A program made the translations under genes and the position numbers. The notes below the pieces were generated by a model. It was not told the origin of the DNA, ran no database searches, and saw only the letters and a program-made list of their open reading frames with translations. 64,000 nucleotides of DNA from SHZI01 sp963802215 (GTDB lineage: Bacteria; Pseudomonadota; Gammaproteobacteria; Steroidobacterales; GCA-2729495): positions 1,922,001 to 1,986,000 of the forward strand of contig CAWDHQ010000001.1 of assembly GCA_963802215.1 (NCBI GenBank), given 5' to 3'. Below, in pieces: positions 27,404 through 35,233 of the stretch. Position 1 is the first letter of the stretch. Each line of letters starts with the position of its first letter.

Positions 27404-27432
27404 GTGCCCGCCTCTGGCGGGCACTTTTTTTT
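27404..27432 (+). terminator. Intrinsic terminator
   Basis: A perfect 9-bp GC-rich stem (GTGCCCGCC / GGCGGGCAC) with a TCT loop, followed by eight T at 27425-27432. This is the strongest intrinsic terminator in the window. It ends the micro-ORF transcript about 90 nt before rpiA. Confidence 0.92.
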
Positions 27433-27524
27433 CAGGCTCCGTTCTCGCCAGATTGTCGCCGAAGGGTTTGCAAGCAGGGTTTTTTCCTGCAAATTGGCGC
27501 ATCTGCCCAGCAGCCGAGAGGCCA

Positions 27525-28187
27525 ATGAATCAAGACAGCCGCAAGGAACAGGCAGCCCGCGCTGCCCTCGAGTTCATCAAGCCGGGCATGGCGCTGGGTG
27601 TCGGTACCGGCTCCACCGTCAATTTCCTGATCGACTCCATGGAGCAGTTCCGGGGGGATCTCGCGGCAGTGGTCGCCAGCTCCCGTGCGACCGAGGCCCG
27701 GCTCCGGGCGCGCGGATTCACGGTCGTGGAGCTGGACCAGGCCGGCGACCTGGACCTCTACATCGATGGGGCGGACGAGGCCAACAAGCACTTCCACCTG
27801 ATCAAGGGCGGAGGCGGGGCGCTGACCCGGGAGAAGATCCTGGCAGCAGCATCCCGCAAGTTCGTCTGCATCATCGACGGCAGCAAGTGGGTGGCGACCC
27901 TCGGCAAATTCCCCCTCCCCGTCGAGGTCATCCCCATGGCTCGTTCCTGGGTCGCACGGCAGTTCGTCAAGCTGCGAGGCCAACCCGTATGGCGCGAGAA
28001 CTTCGTGACCGACAATGGCAATCAGATCCTGGACGTGCACAACCTGCAGATTGCGAATCCACCGGAACTGGAGAGTCGCCTGAACCAGATCCCCGGAGTC
28101 GTCACGGTGGGCCTGTTTGCCAACAGGCCGGCCGACATCATCCTCATGGCCGACGACGGCGGCGTTAAGCGGATGGATCGCCGCTAG
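27525..28187 (+). CDS. rpiA: Ribose-5-phosphate isomerase A
   Basis: Interconverts ribose 5-phosphate and ribulose 5-phosphate in the pentose phosphate pathway. The 220-residue protein has GVGTGSTVN, DLDLYIDGADEAN and LIKGGGGALTREKI, the RpiA active-site segments. The start MNQDSRKEQAAR is chosen because a GAGAGG ribosome site sits just ahead. A strong terminator upstream separates it from the micro-ORF, so its promoter must lie in 27433-27520. Confidence 0.95.
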   Translation: MNQDSRKEQAARAALEFIKPGMALGVGTGSTVNFLIDSMEQFRGDLAAVVASSRATEARLRARGFTVVELDQAGDLDLYIDGADEANKHFHLIKGGGGALTREKILAAASRKFVCIIDGSKWVATLGKFPLPVEVIPMARSWVARQFVKLRGQPVWRENFVTDNGNQILDVHNLQIANPPELESRLNQIPGVVTVGLFANRPADIILMADDGGVKRMDRR

Positions 28188-28199
28188 GTACCAAAGCAA

Positions 28200-28221
28200 A
28201 GGGCCCGCTGATGCGGGCCCT
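28200..28221. terminator. Bidirectional terminator between rpiA and tRNA-Gln
   Basis: A perfect 9-bp stem AGGGCCCGC / GCGGGCCCT with a 4-nt loop. On the minus strand it is followed by TTGCTTT and lies just beyond the tRNA 3' end, so it best serves the tRNA transcript. It may also stop rpiA. Confidence 0.75.
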
Positions 28222-28229
28222 TCATGTAT

Positions 28230-28303
28230 TGGCTGGGGGACTAGGATTCGAACCTAGGTTCTCGGAGTCAGAGTCCGATGTCCTACCGCTGGACGATCCC
28301 CCA
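28230..28303 (-). tRNA. tRNA-Gln (anticodon CTG)
   Basis: On the minus strand a 74-nt cloverleaf ends in encoded CCA. The acceptor stem pairs TGGGGGA with TCCCCCA and a G discriminator. The anticodon loop reads CTCTGAC, giving CTG, and the T arm is CTAGGTTCGAATCCTAG. It lies 52 bp after rpsI and may be processed from the rplM-rpsI transcript. Confidence 0.95.
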
Positions 28304-28355
28304 GTGGGAAGGACGCATTATAAGCATGCCCCGTCCGCGGCAGGCAGTACGCCCG

Positions 28356-28754
28356 TTAGCGCTTCGAGAACTGCGTCGCGCGACGGGCCTTGCGCAGGCC
28401 AACCTTCTTGCGCTCGACCTCGCGGGCATCGCGGGTGACGTAGCCCGCCTTGCGCAGCGGGGACCGGAGGCTCTCGTCGTAGGCCATGAGTGCACGGGTG
28501 AGGCCGTGGCGAATGGCCCCGGCCTGCCCGGTGATGCCGCCGCCAGCGACGTTCACGACCACGTCGAACTGGCCGTCAAGCTTGGTCAGCTCCAGGGGCT
28601 GGCGCACGATCATCCGCGCGGTCTTGCGGCCGAAAAATACGTCGAGCGGCTTGCTGTTGATGGTGATGTCGCCCTTGCCGCGACGGATGAAGACCCGGGC
28701 GGTGGACGCCTTGCGGCGGCCGGTGGCGGAGTACTGGGGGGAAGGAGTGGCCAT
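28356..28754 (-). CDS. rpsI: 30S ribosomal protein S9
   Basis: A 132-residue small-subunit protein. YSATGRRKASTARVFI and the invariant basic C-terminal tail ending QFSKR, which reaches the P-site tRNA, are complete. It lies 36 bp after rplM, in the universal rplM-rpsI order. Confidence 0.97.
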   Translation of the reverse strand: MATPSPQYSATGRRKASTARVFIRRGKGDITINSKPLDVFFGRKTARMIVRQPLELTKLDGQFDVVVNVAGGGITGQAGAIRHGLTRALMAYDESLRSPLRKAGYVTRDAREVERKKVGLRKARRATQFSKR

Positions 28755-28790
28755 TCGGTTTATTGCCTGACTGGTCGGGTTCGGATTGGG

Positions 28791-29219
28791 TTACAGCTTG
28801 AGGGGCAGCGGCTGCTGGGCCGAGTGTTCGTGCTCGCCGCCGGCGTAAACCCGGAGCTTCTTCAGCATGGTGGCGCCCAGGCTGTTCTTGGGCAGCATGC
28901 CCTTCACGGCCTTCATCAGCGCGCGCTCGGGGTGCTCTTCCATCATCTTGCCGAGGGTGACCGTCTTCAGGTTGCCCATGTAGCCAGTGTGATGCTGGTA
29001 GACCTTGTCCTTCAGCTTGTTGCCGGTTGCCTTGATGCGCGACGCATTGACCACGACGATGTAGTCGCCGGTATCGACGTGCGGTGTGAAAATCGCCTTG
29101 TGCTTGCCACGCAGCCGGAAGGCAATGGCGGACGCGAGGCGGCCAAGCGTGCAGTCCGTGGCGTCCACCACGTACCAGTCACGCCGCACCTCATGGGATT
29201 TGGCAGAGAACGTACCCAT
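28791..29219 (-). CDS. rplM: 50S ribosomal protein L13
   Basis: A 142-residue large-subunit protein, the usual length. It starts MGTFSAKSHEVRRDWYVVDA and contains KGMLPKNSLGATMLKKLRVY. In E. coli L13 represses its own operon by binding the leader; the 80-nt leader here could do the same, but no conserved fold is evident by eye. Confidence 0.97.
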   Translation of the reverse strand: MGTFSAKSHEVRRDWYVVDATDCTLGRLASAIAFRLRGKHKAIFTPHVDTGDYIVVVNASRIKATGNKLKDKVYQHHTGYMGNLKTVTLGKMMEEHPERALMKAVKGMLPKNSLGATMLKKLRVYAGGEHEHSAQQPLPLKL

Positions 29220-29298
29220 CTGAAACCTGTCTTTTTTGGAGCTGTTCGGGACCCGTGCCCGGTGCCGGCAAGCCCAGGCACCCTCGGTCGGGCCGCAA

Positions 29299-29327
29299 AG
29301 TGTAGGCGGCCGGGCGGGTTTTTTCAA
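29299..29327 (-). promoter_or_regulatory. rplM-rpsI promoter
   Basis: On the minus strand TTGAAA (29322-29327), a 17-bp spacer and TACACT (29299-29304) form a near-consensus sigma70 promoter about 80 bp ahead of rplM, as expected for a highly expressed ribosomal operon. Confidence 0.75.
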
Positions 29328-29416
29328 ACCGGCGGGCCGCCCCGCCCCGGTTCCTGCCCGGGCCCGCTGGCCGGGGCAGGCCCGGAACCGGGGGTGGACG
29401 CCGCGCAGCAGGCCGG

Positions 29417-29446
29417 TTGCCCGGCGTCGCGGCCCACAACCATAAT
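29417..29446 (+). promoter_or_regulatory. coq7 promoter, apparently leaderless
   Basis: TTGCCC (29417-29422), an 18-bp spacer and CATAAT (29441-29446) end 7 bp before the coq7 ATG. No ribosome site fits in the gap, so the mRNA probably starts at or next to the start codon. Confidence 0.5.
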
Positions 29447-29453
29447 CCCGGCC

Positions 29454-30089
29454 ATGCGCAATGCCCACCTGATCGACAGCCTGCTGGCGGAGCTCGATAA
29501 CGGTCTCCGGACGCTCGCCGCACCGGCAGCGCCCGACCGTCCCAGCCCGGCGGCAGGCCTGCCCAGGCCTTCACTCTCGGAGGAGGAACGGGCCTCGGGC
29601 GCTTCACTCATGCGCGTGAACCACGCCGGTGAGGTGGCGGCCCAGGCGCTCTACCGGGGCCAGGCCTTCACTACCCGCGATCCCGCCCTCCGGCAGGATC
29701 TCCTGGACGCCGCCCGGGAGGAGCAGGATCACCTCGCCTGGTGCGCCCAGCGGGTGAACGAACTCGGCAGCCGCACCAGCTTCCTCGGCCCGCTCTGGTA
29801 TGCCGGCAGCTTCATCCTCGGCGCCACCGCCGGCCTGCTGGGCAAGGCGACGGGGCTCGGCTTCGTGGTGGAGACCGAGCGCCAGGTCGAGGAACACCTG
29901 TCGGGACACCTGGACCGCCTCCCGCCGGCGGACCTGCCCAGCCGCGAGATCGTTCGCCAGATGCGGACCGACGAGGTCGCCCACGGGGCCCACGCCCGCG
30001 AACTGGGCGGCGCGGACCTGCCCCAACCCGTCCGCGCGGGGATGCGGGCAGTGGCCCGGGTCATGACGACCGTGGCGCACCGGCTCTAG
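29454..30089 (+). CDS. coq7: Coq7-type di-iron demethoxyubiquinone hydroxylase
   Basis: A 211-residue carboxylate-bridged di-iron monooxygenase that hydroxylates C6 of the demethoxyubiquinone ring. The ligands are E60 (NHAGEVAAQALYRGQ), E90 and H93 (EEQDH), E142 (VVETERQVEEH), and E174 and H177 (DEVAH). It replaces the flavin enzyme UbiF of E. coli. With UbiH and the UbiI-like protein 7-8 kb away, three O2-dependent quinone hydroxylases lie in this window. The start is fixed by MRNAHLIDSLLAELD. Confidence 0.94.
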   Translation: MRNAHLIDSLLAELDNGLRTLAAPAAPDRPSPAAGLPRPSLSEEERASGASLMRVNHAGEVAAQALYRGQAFTTRDPALRQDLLDAAREEQDHLAWCAQRVNELGSRTSFLGPLWYAGSFILGATAGLLGKATGLGFVVETERQVEEHLSGHLDRLPPADLPSREIVRQMRTDEVAHGAHARELGGADLPQPVRAGMRAVARVMTTVAHRL

Positions 30090-30157
30090 GCAGGCCCCGA
30101 AAATCGGCCCCCGGGAACCGTGTCTGCCACCATCAGGACCTCCCGCCGGCCGTTCTT

Positions 30158-30173
30158 TGTGAGGAGCATCACA
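30158..30173. promoter_or_regulatory. CRP/Vfr operator
   Basis: A perfect TGTGA-N6-TCACA palindrome, extended by TT and AA on the flanks, lies 169 bp before the crp-like gene in the coq7-crp intergenic region. It is the consensus site for CRP, whose recognition-helix residues are conserved in the neighbouring gene. It probably mediates autoregulation. Confidence 0.85.
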
Positions 30174-30341
30174 AATCCTGAAGGTGCCAGTTCACGCTGC
30201 CCGGGGCTTCGACTACCGTAGCTCCCGCATTCAACATATTCCTCGCACTGGTTCAGCCCCTTCGTGATGAATGGGCTCAGGGCACGGGGGTTGGGCTAAA
30301 ACGGATTTCGGCTTCAACGGGTTTATTGGGGAGAGACTGCA

Positions 30342-31010
30342 ATGGCTGCTACTGGCAAAGCTCTGAGTGACGTCCCGGCGATCAATCGCTTTTTGACCTA
30401 CTGTCGCGTGCGCACGGTGCCGGGCAAGACGGTGATGATTCATGCGGGCGACCTGCCCGACAGCCTCTACTACATCATCGACGGCTCGGTCGAAGTGATG
30501 ATCGAGGACGAGGATGGCAACGAGATGGTCCTGGCCTACCTGAACAAGGGCCAGTTCTTCGGCGAGATGGGCCTGTTCCACGAGCAGCCCGCCCGGAGCG
30601 CCTGGGTGAGAACCCGCGTCAGCTCCGAGATCGCCGAGATGACCTACCCCCGCTTCCGACAGATCGCCAGTGAAAGCCCCGGGCTCGTCTTCGAACTGGC
30701 CACCCAGCTGGCCACCCGCCTCGACCGCACCAACCGCAAGCTGGGCGACCTGGCCTTCGTCGACGTCACGGGCCGCGTTGCCCACGCGATCATGGATCTC
30801 TGCAACGAGCCCGACGCAATGACCCATCCCGAGGGCATGCAGATCAAGGTCAGCCGCCAGGAACTGTCGCGCCTGGTTGGATGCTCCCGCGAGATGGCCG
30901 GCCGCGTGCTGAAGGTGCTGGAAGACCAGGGCCTGATCACGGCCACCGGCAAGACCATCGTCGTCTACAACGCGCGGCCGAAGCCGAAACTGAAGGCGGT
31001 CGGGCTCTAG
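30342..31010 (+). CDS. CRP/Vfr-type cyclic AMP receptor transcription factor
   Basis: A 222-residue CRP/FNR-family regulator close to CRP and Vfr. The N-terminal cyclic-nucleotide domain has the phosphate cassette GEMGLF...ARSAWVR, with E75, R85 and S86 matching the cAMP ligands, and T130 on the long dimer helix; the following Ser of E. coli CRP is Asn, as in some Vfr-like proteins. The C-terminal helix-turn-helix reads SRQELSRLVGCSREMAGRVLK, with R183, E184 and R188 as in CRP, predicting TGTGA/TCACA binding. A perfect such site lies upstream. Confidence 0.93.
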   Translation: MAATGKALSDVPAINRFLTYCRVRTVPGKTVMIHAGDLPDSLYYIIDGSVEVMIEDEDGNEMVLAYLNKGQFFGEMGLFHEQPARSAWVRTRVSSEIAEMTYPRFRQIASESPGLVFELATQLATRLDRTNRKLGDLAFVDVTGRVAHAIMDLCNEPDAMTHPEGMQIKVSRQELSRLVGCSREMAGRVLKVLEDQGLITATGKTIVVYNARPKPKLKAVGL

Positions 31011-31016
31011 TCGTCA

Positions 31017-31107
31017 CCCTGTAGGTTCGCAGCCGGGGTGGCACTCCCGGCACGGTCGGCGGACCTCATCGTGCCGGGAGTGCCACCCCGGCTGCGAACC
31101 TACAGGG
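31017..31107. repeat. Perfect 37-bp inverted repeat between crp and rpe
   Basis: Arms 31017-31053 and 31071-31107 are exact reverse complements, beginning CCCTGTAGGTTCGCAGCC, with a 17-nt loop. Both strands would form a very stable hairpin. It lies between convergent genes and could serve as a bidirectional terminator. The right arm contains the TAG stop of rpe. It has a GTAG head but a different body from the 24-nt REP units, so it looks like a second palindromic family. Confidence 0.9.
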
Positions 31108-31768
31108 CGTCTATTTCCGACTTCATGCGGCGGATGGTGGCTGCGTAATCCTTGCTGCCGAAGATCGCGGACCCCGCGACAAAGACATCGGCACCGGCCT
31201 GCGCGACCGCACGTATGTTGTCGGGCTTGATGCCGCCGTCCACCTCGAGGCGGATCGGTTTGCCAAGCGCAGTGATCCGTTCGCGGACGCGCTTCAGCTT
31301 CGGCAGGCTGCCGGGTATGAATGCCTGCCCGCCGAAGCCGGGGTTCACCGACATCACCAGCACCAGATCCAGGTTCGGCAGCGTGTGATCCAGGCAGTCC
31401 AGCGGCGTCGCGGGATTGAGCACGAGGCCCGGGCTGCAGCCAAGCTCGCGAATAAGGCTGATCGTGCGATCCACGTGCAGGCTCGCTTCCGGGTGGAAGC
31501 TGATCCAGCTGGCCCCGGCGCCGGCAAAGGCGCGCGCCAGCTCGTCAACAGGTTTCACCATCAGGTGCACGTCGATCGGTGCCTTTACGCCCCGCTTGCG
31601 CAGGGCCTCGCAGACCAGCGGCCCGATCGTGAGGTTGGGGACGTAGTGGTTGTCCATCACGTCGAAGTGGATGATGTCCGCGCCGGCAGCGAGGACGGCC
31701 TCGACCTCCTCGCCCAGGCGGGCGAAGTCGGCGGAGAGAATCGACGGAGCGATGAAGGGGGCTGTCAT
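31100..31768 (-). CDS. rpe: Ribulose-phosphate 3-epimerase
   Basis: Interconverts ribulose 5-phosphate and xylulose 5-phosphate. The 222-residue TIM barrel has APSILSADF, IHFDVMDNHYVPN, DVHLMV, MSVNPGFGGQAF and EVDGGI, which carry the metal and substrate ligands. The last codons read GAC GCC CTG TAG, and the TAG lies in the inverted repeat shared with the crp side. Confidence 0.96.
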   Translation of the reverse strand: MTAPFIAPSILSADFARLGEEVEAVLAAGADIIHFDVMDNHYVPNLTIGPLVCEALRKRGVKAPIDVHLMVKPVDELARAFAGAGASWISFHPEASLHVDRTISLIRELGCSPGLVLNPATPLDCLDHTLPNLDLVLVMSVNPGFGGQAFIPGSLPKLKRVRERITALGKPIRLEVDGGIKPDNIRAVAQAGADVFVAGSAIFGSKDYAATIRRMKSEIDAL

Positions 31769-31784
31769 CGTAAAAATATAGCAG

Positions 31785-31834
31785 GTAGGAGCGGCTTTAG
31801 CCGCGACCCTGGTCGCGCCTGAAGGCGCTCCTAC
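31785..31834. repeat. Pair of inverted REP units (GTAG type)
   Basis: Unit one (31785-31808, plus) starts GTAGGAGCGGC and ends GCCGCGACC. Unit two (31811-31834, minus) starts GTAGGAGCGCC and ends GCGCGACC. They face each other across 2 bp, a BIME-like arrangement. Unit two supplies the TAG stop of djlA at 31831-31833. Unit one lies 16 bp ahead of the rpe start and replaces no stop. Confidence 0.85.
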
Positions 31835-32649
31835 ATCCCGCGACTCTCGCGGATCATCTCGTAGGCGGCACGGATCTCGTGAGTGCGCTCCTCGGCTGCC
31901 TCCAGCATGGACTCAGGGAGTCCCCGGGCGGCCTGCTTGTCCGGGTGATGCTGGTTCATCAACCGGCGATAGGCCGTCTTGACCTCCGCATTCGTGGCGT
32001 TTGGCTCGAGTCCCAGGGCCCGGTAGGCGCCTTCCAGCGTCTGGCCGGGCGCAGCGACCGGGCGCTGTTGCCGGAAGGAACGGCGGGCCCTGAGAATGGC
32101 TTCGAGGCGGGCCAGGTCCATGCGGCCAACGCCGAGGGCATCCGTCATCACCAGCAGCAGCGCGCGCTCACCGGAGCTGATCGCCTGCTTGCCCAGCAGG
32201 AAGTCCATCTGGATCTCGATGAAGGTCCGGAGCAGCTCGGGTTCGTGGCGGCAGGCCCGGCGCAGCAGGAGCACGCGCTCCCGGAGTGGAAATCCCGCCT
32301 GCTTGCCCTCGTTGAACCACCCGATGGCCTGGCGGACGGTGTCCGGCGGCAGGCGCATCTCGGTCATCAGCGTGCGCGCCGCGTCGATTTCGGCCTCGGA
32401 GACGCGCCCGTCCGCCTTGGCGAGCGCGCCAAGGCCATAAAACGTGGTCTGGAAAAACAGGCGCTGGCGGTCGGCAGCGGAATGGACGGCACCCTCGTCG
32501 GCACCGGACAGTCCCTCGTAGCCAAGCAGCCCGGGGCGACCAGCCCCGCGATCGAACTGATGGCCCAGGGCACTGCCGATCACCGCGCCGACGGGCCCGC
32601 CAACGATCAGGCCGAGGATGCCTCCGCCGACTTTACCAATCCAAGCCAT
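31831..32649 (-). CDS. djlA: DjlA-type membrane co-chaperone (TerB plus J domain)
   Basis: A 272-residue protein: a short Gly-rich N-terminal membrane segment (GKVGGGILGLIVGGPVGAVIGSALGHQFDR), a TerB-like helical region (about 65-180), and a C-terminal J domain with HPD in MNQHHPDK. This is the DjlA layout; the protein stimulates DnaK at the inner membrane. The last sense codons are CGC GGG ATG, followed directly by TAG from the REP unit. Confidence 0.9.
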   Translation of the reverse strand: MAWIGKVGGGILGLIVGGPVGAVIGSALGHQFDRGAGRPGLLGYEGLSGADEGAVHSAADRQRLFFQTTFYGLGALAKADGRVSEAEIDAARTLMTEMRLPPDTVRQAIGWFNEGKQAGFPLRERVLLLRRACRHEPELLRTFIEIQMDFLLGKQAISSGERALLLVMTDALGVGRMDLARLEAILRARRSFRQQRPVAAPGQTLEGAYRALGLEPNATNAEVKTAYRRLMNQHHPDKQAARGLPESMLEAAEERTHEIRAAYEMIRESRGM

Positions 32650-32710
32650 CCGGGCCTCTGGGTTGATTCAGAACAGGGCAAGCGCGGACGGCGCTGTTAG
32701 AATCCTGCCG

Positions 32711-33610
32711 ATGACGCGGAGCATCGTCCCTGACGCCATGTACGAATCCAGATTGACAGCCCTAACCCGGCTCAGTCAAGGCAAGGTCCGTGACATCTAC
32801 GCGGTGGACGACCGGCACCTGCTCATCATCACCACCGACCGTCTGTCCGCATTCGACGTGGTGCTGCCCGATCCGATTCCCGGCAAGGGCGAGGTGCTCA
32901 CGAAACTGTCGAATTTCTGGTTCGCCCGCACGGCTGGCATCGTCCCCAATCACCTGGCGGACCTGCCGCTGGACGCCGTGATCAGGGATCCCGCCGAGCG
33001 CGCGGCCGTGGCCACCCGGGCCACCGTGGTGCGGCGGCTGAAGCCCCTGCCGATCGAGGCCGTCGTCCGCGGCTACCTCATCGGCTCCGGCTACAAGGAC
33101 TACCAGGCAACGGGCAAGGTGTGCGGCATCCAGCTACCCGCCGGCCTGCCGCTGGCGGCGCCGCTGCCGGAGCCACTCTTCACGCCGGCCACCAAGGCGG
33201 CCATCGGCGATCACGACGAGAACATCAGCTTCGCCGACTGCGAGAAACTCGTGGGCACCGACCTTGCCCGACAGGTCCGTACATTGGCGATCCGGGTCTA
33301 CAGCGAGGGCGCCGCCTATGCACGGAGTCGCGGCATCATCATCGCCGACACGAAGTTCGAATTCGGCCTGGACGACGCCGGTGGGCTCTACCTGATCGAC
33401 GAGGTGATGACGCCGGACTCCTCGCGGTTCTGGCCAGCGGCTGAGTACCGCACGGGCATCAGCCCGCCGAGCTTCGACAAGCAGTTCGTGCGGGACTACC
33501 TGGAAACGCTCGACTGGAACAAGAAAGCGCCGGGCCCCAGACTGCCCCCCGACGTGATCCGGCGAACGACCGAGAAGTACCGGCAGGCGCTGGAGTTGCT
33601 GACCGCCTAG
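32711..33610 (+). CDS. purC: Phosphoribosylaminoimidazole-succinocarboxamide synthase
   Basis: SAICAR synthetase of purine synthesis, joining aspartate to CAIR with ATP. The 299-residue form is the longer class (yeast-like) rather than the 240-residue E. coli type. GKVRDIYAVDDRHLLIITTDRLSAFD, VVRGYLIGSGYKDY and IADTKFEFG are signatures. ATG 32711 lies 7 bp after a TAGAAT -10-like box, which would make it leaderless; ATG 32738 is an alternative start nearer the conserved domain. Neither has a ribosome site. Confidence 0.93.
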   Translation: MTRSIVPDAMYESRLTALTRLSQGKVRDIYAVDDRHLLIITTDRLSAFDVVLPDPIPGKGEVLTKLSNFWFARTAGIVPNHLADLPLDAVIRDPAERAAVATRATVVRRLKPLPIEAVVRGYLIGSGYKDYQATGKVCGIQLPAGLPLAAPLPEPLFTPATKAAIGDHDENISFADCEKLVGTDLARQVRTLAIRVYSEGAAYARSRGIIIADTKFEFGLDDAGGLYLIDEVMTPDSSRFWPAAEYRTGISPPSFDKQFVRDYLETLDWNKKAPGPRLPPDVIRRTTEKYRQALELLTA

Positions 33611-33640
33611 AGCTACCGGCCTGGAGGGAGGCTCGCGTCC

Positions 33641-35155
33641 ATGAAGCGACTGCTGGGCGTTACCGCAACCGTGTCCCGACGGGTATTGCACCGGATCCTG
33701 CAACTGCTGGTGCTGATCGCCGGCGCGTGCCTCGTGCTTGTTCTCGGCTACGCGCTGTACGCCGTAAACATGCTGCCGGATCTCCAGCCCTGGCACACGA
33801 AGCGCCTTGACGGGGAGTTCTCCGCCCTGACCCATCGGACGCTCGACTTTGCCGGCTACCAGGCTCTGGAGACACGGCTCCTGGCGAGCACCGCGGCGGC
33901 AGTTCGCAACTGGTCGGGCGTCGGCGAGCCCTTCACCCACAGCCGCTTCAATCGGGACGGCAACATCCAGCGGCTTGCTGCCGGAGCACCCTATAACCGC
34001 TCGTTCCGGCTGACCCCTGACATGCCACGTCCGGCGGGAGGTGCATTGCTGGTCCATGGCCTGACTGACTCGCCCTACTCGATGAAGGCCCTGGCGGAAG
34101 CCCTGTACCGTCGCGGCTTCGAGGTCACCGTGCTGCGGCTCCCTGGCCACGGCACCCTGCCGTCCATGCTGACCGAAATGCGATACGGGGACTGGGTTGC
34201 CGCGGTCCGGCTCGCGGCCCGCGACGTCGCGCGCCGGACCGGGCCCGGCCAGCCGTTCTACGTGGGCGGCTACTCGACCGGAGCGACCTTGACGCTGAGC
34301 TACGCGCTGGATGCGCTGATAGAGCCCGGGCTGCGCCGCCCGGACAGGGTCCTGCTGATCTCGCCGGCCATCGAACTGACAGCGGTAGCCGGACTGGCCA
34401 ACATCATTGACCTGCTCAGCATCGTACCCCTGCCGGTCCTGGAGAAGGTGCGCTGGCAAAAGGTGCTTCCCGAGTACGACCCGTACAAGTTCAATTCCTT
34501 CCCGGTAAATGCCGGAAGGCAGGTGAACCGTGCCACGAAGGAACTGGTTGCCGCGCTCGCGGCGGCTGGAGAAGACGGGACGATCTCGCAGCTACCCCCC
34601 GTGGTGACCTGGCAGTCCGTGGTGGACAGCACCGTGGGATCCTCGGGCACTGTCGACTCTCTCTACGCACACCTCACCGGGGGAAAACACCGGCTGGTGA
34701 TCTTCGACGTTAACCGCAGCCGGATCCTGCGCAGCGTGCAACGGCCCGCCGCACGGGACGTCATTGAACGGGCAATAGCCACCAATCACGGCTATAGCCT
34801 GGAAATCGTCTCCAACGCGAGTGAGGGCGGCCCTGAACTGGTTCTGGCCCACTACGCGCCGGGGTCGTCATCGGCAACGGTCCAGCCCCTCGATCTGGCC
34901 TGGCCGGCGGACGTCGTTTCCCTCGGCCATGTCGCCCTGCCGTTCCCGCCGGACGATCCGGTCTACGGCATCCTCCCCGGTAGCGGCCACGACGGCGTGC
35001 CGAGCCTTGGCTCGCTGTTGTTCCGGGGAGAGAGTGGCGCCCTCACCATCTCGCTGGGCTCGCTCACCCGCCTGCGCAGCAACCCGTTCTGGAGCCTGAT
35101 CGACCGGCAACTGGGCGAGATCGTCTCGTCAGACCTGGCTGCCGCCGGGAAGTAG
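33641..35155 (+). CDS. Membrane-anchored alpha/beta hydrolase
   Basis: A 504-residue protein with an N-terminal transmembrane anchor (LQLLVLIAGACLVLVLGYALYAV) and a large, probably periplasmic alpha/beta-hydrolase domain. GGALLVHGLTDSPYSMKALAEALY gives the oxyanion HG motif and the nucleophile elbow is GGYSTGA (Ser near residue 211). The C-terminal histidine is probably in GHDGVPSLGS. The sequence resembles monoacylglycerol-lipase-like hydrolases, with a longer C-terminal half of unknown role. A GGAGGGAGG ribosome site precedes it. Confidence 0.75.
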   Translation: MKRLLGVTATVSRRVLHRILQLLVLIAGACLVLVLGYALYAVNMLPDLQPWHTKRLDGEFSALTHRTLDFAGYQALETRLLASTAAAVRNWSGVGEPFTHSRFNRDGNIQRLAAGAPYNRSFRLTPDMPRPAGGALLVHGLTDSPYSMKALAEALYRRGFEVTVLRLPGHGTLPSMLTEMRYGDWVAAVRLAARDVARRTGPGQPFYVGGYSTGATLTLSYALDALIEPGLRRPDRVLLISPAIELTAVAGLANIIDLLSIVPLPVLEKVRWQKVLPEYDPYKFNSFPVNAGRQVNRATKELVAALAAAGEDGTISQLPPVVTWQSVVDSTVGSSGTVDSLYAHLTGGKHRLVIFDVNRSRILRSVQRPAARDVIERAIATNHGYSLEIVSNASEGGPELVLAHYAPGSSSATVQPLDLAWPADVVSLGHVALPFPPDDPVYGILPGSGHDGVPSLGSLLFRGESGALTISLGSLTRLRSNPFWSLIDRQLGEIVSSDLAAAGK

Positions 35156-35233
35156 CCAGGGGAACAGTCGGCGGAAAAGTACGCGATGGCCGGGTATGAT
35201 CCGCCCGCCGGTAACCAGGGATGGGTTGGGATC

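Noticed and set aside
28755..28790. Promoter between rplM and rpsI
   Set aside because: The gap is short, without a -10/-35 pair; the genes are a standard two-gene operon.
29220..29298. L13 autoregulatory leader or riboswitch ahead of rplM
   Set aside because: The leader has some GC-rich stems, but I cannot match a conserved fold by eye, so only the promoter is reported.
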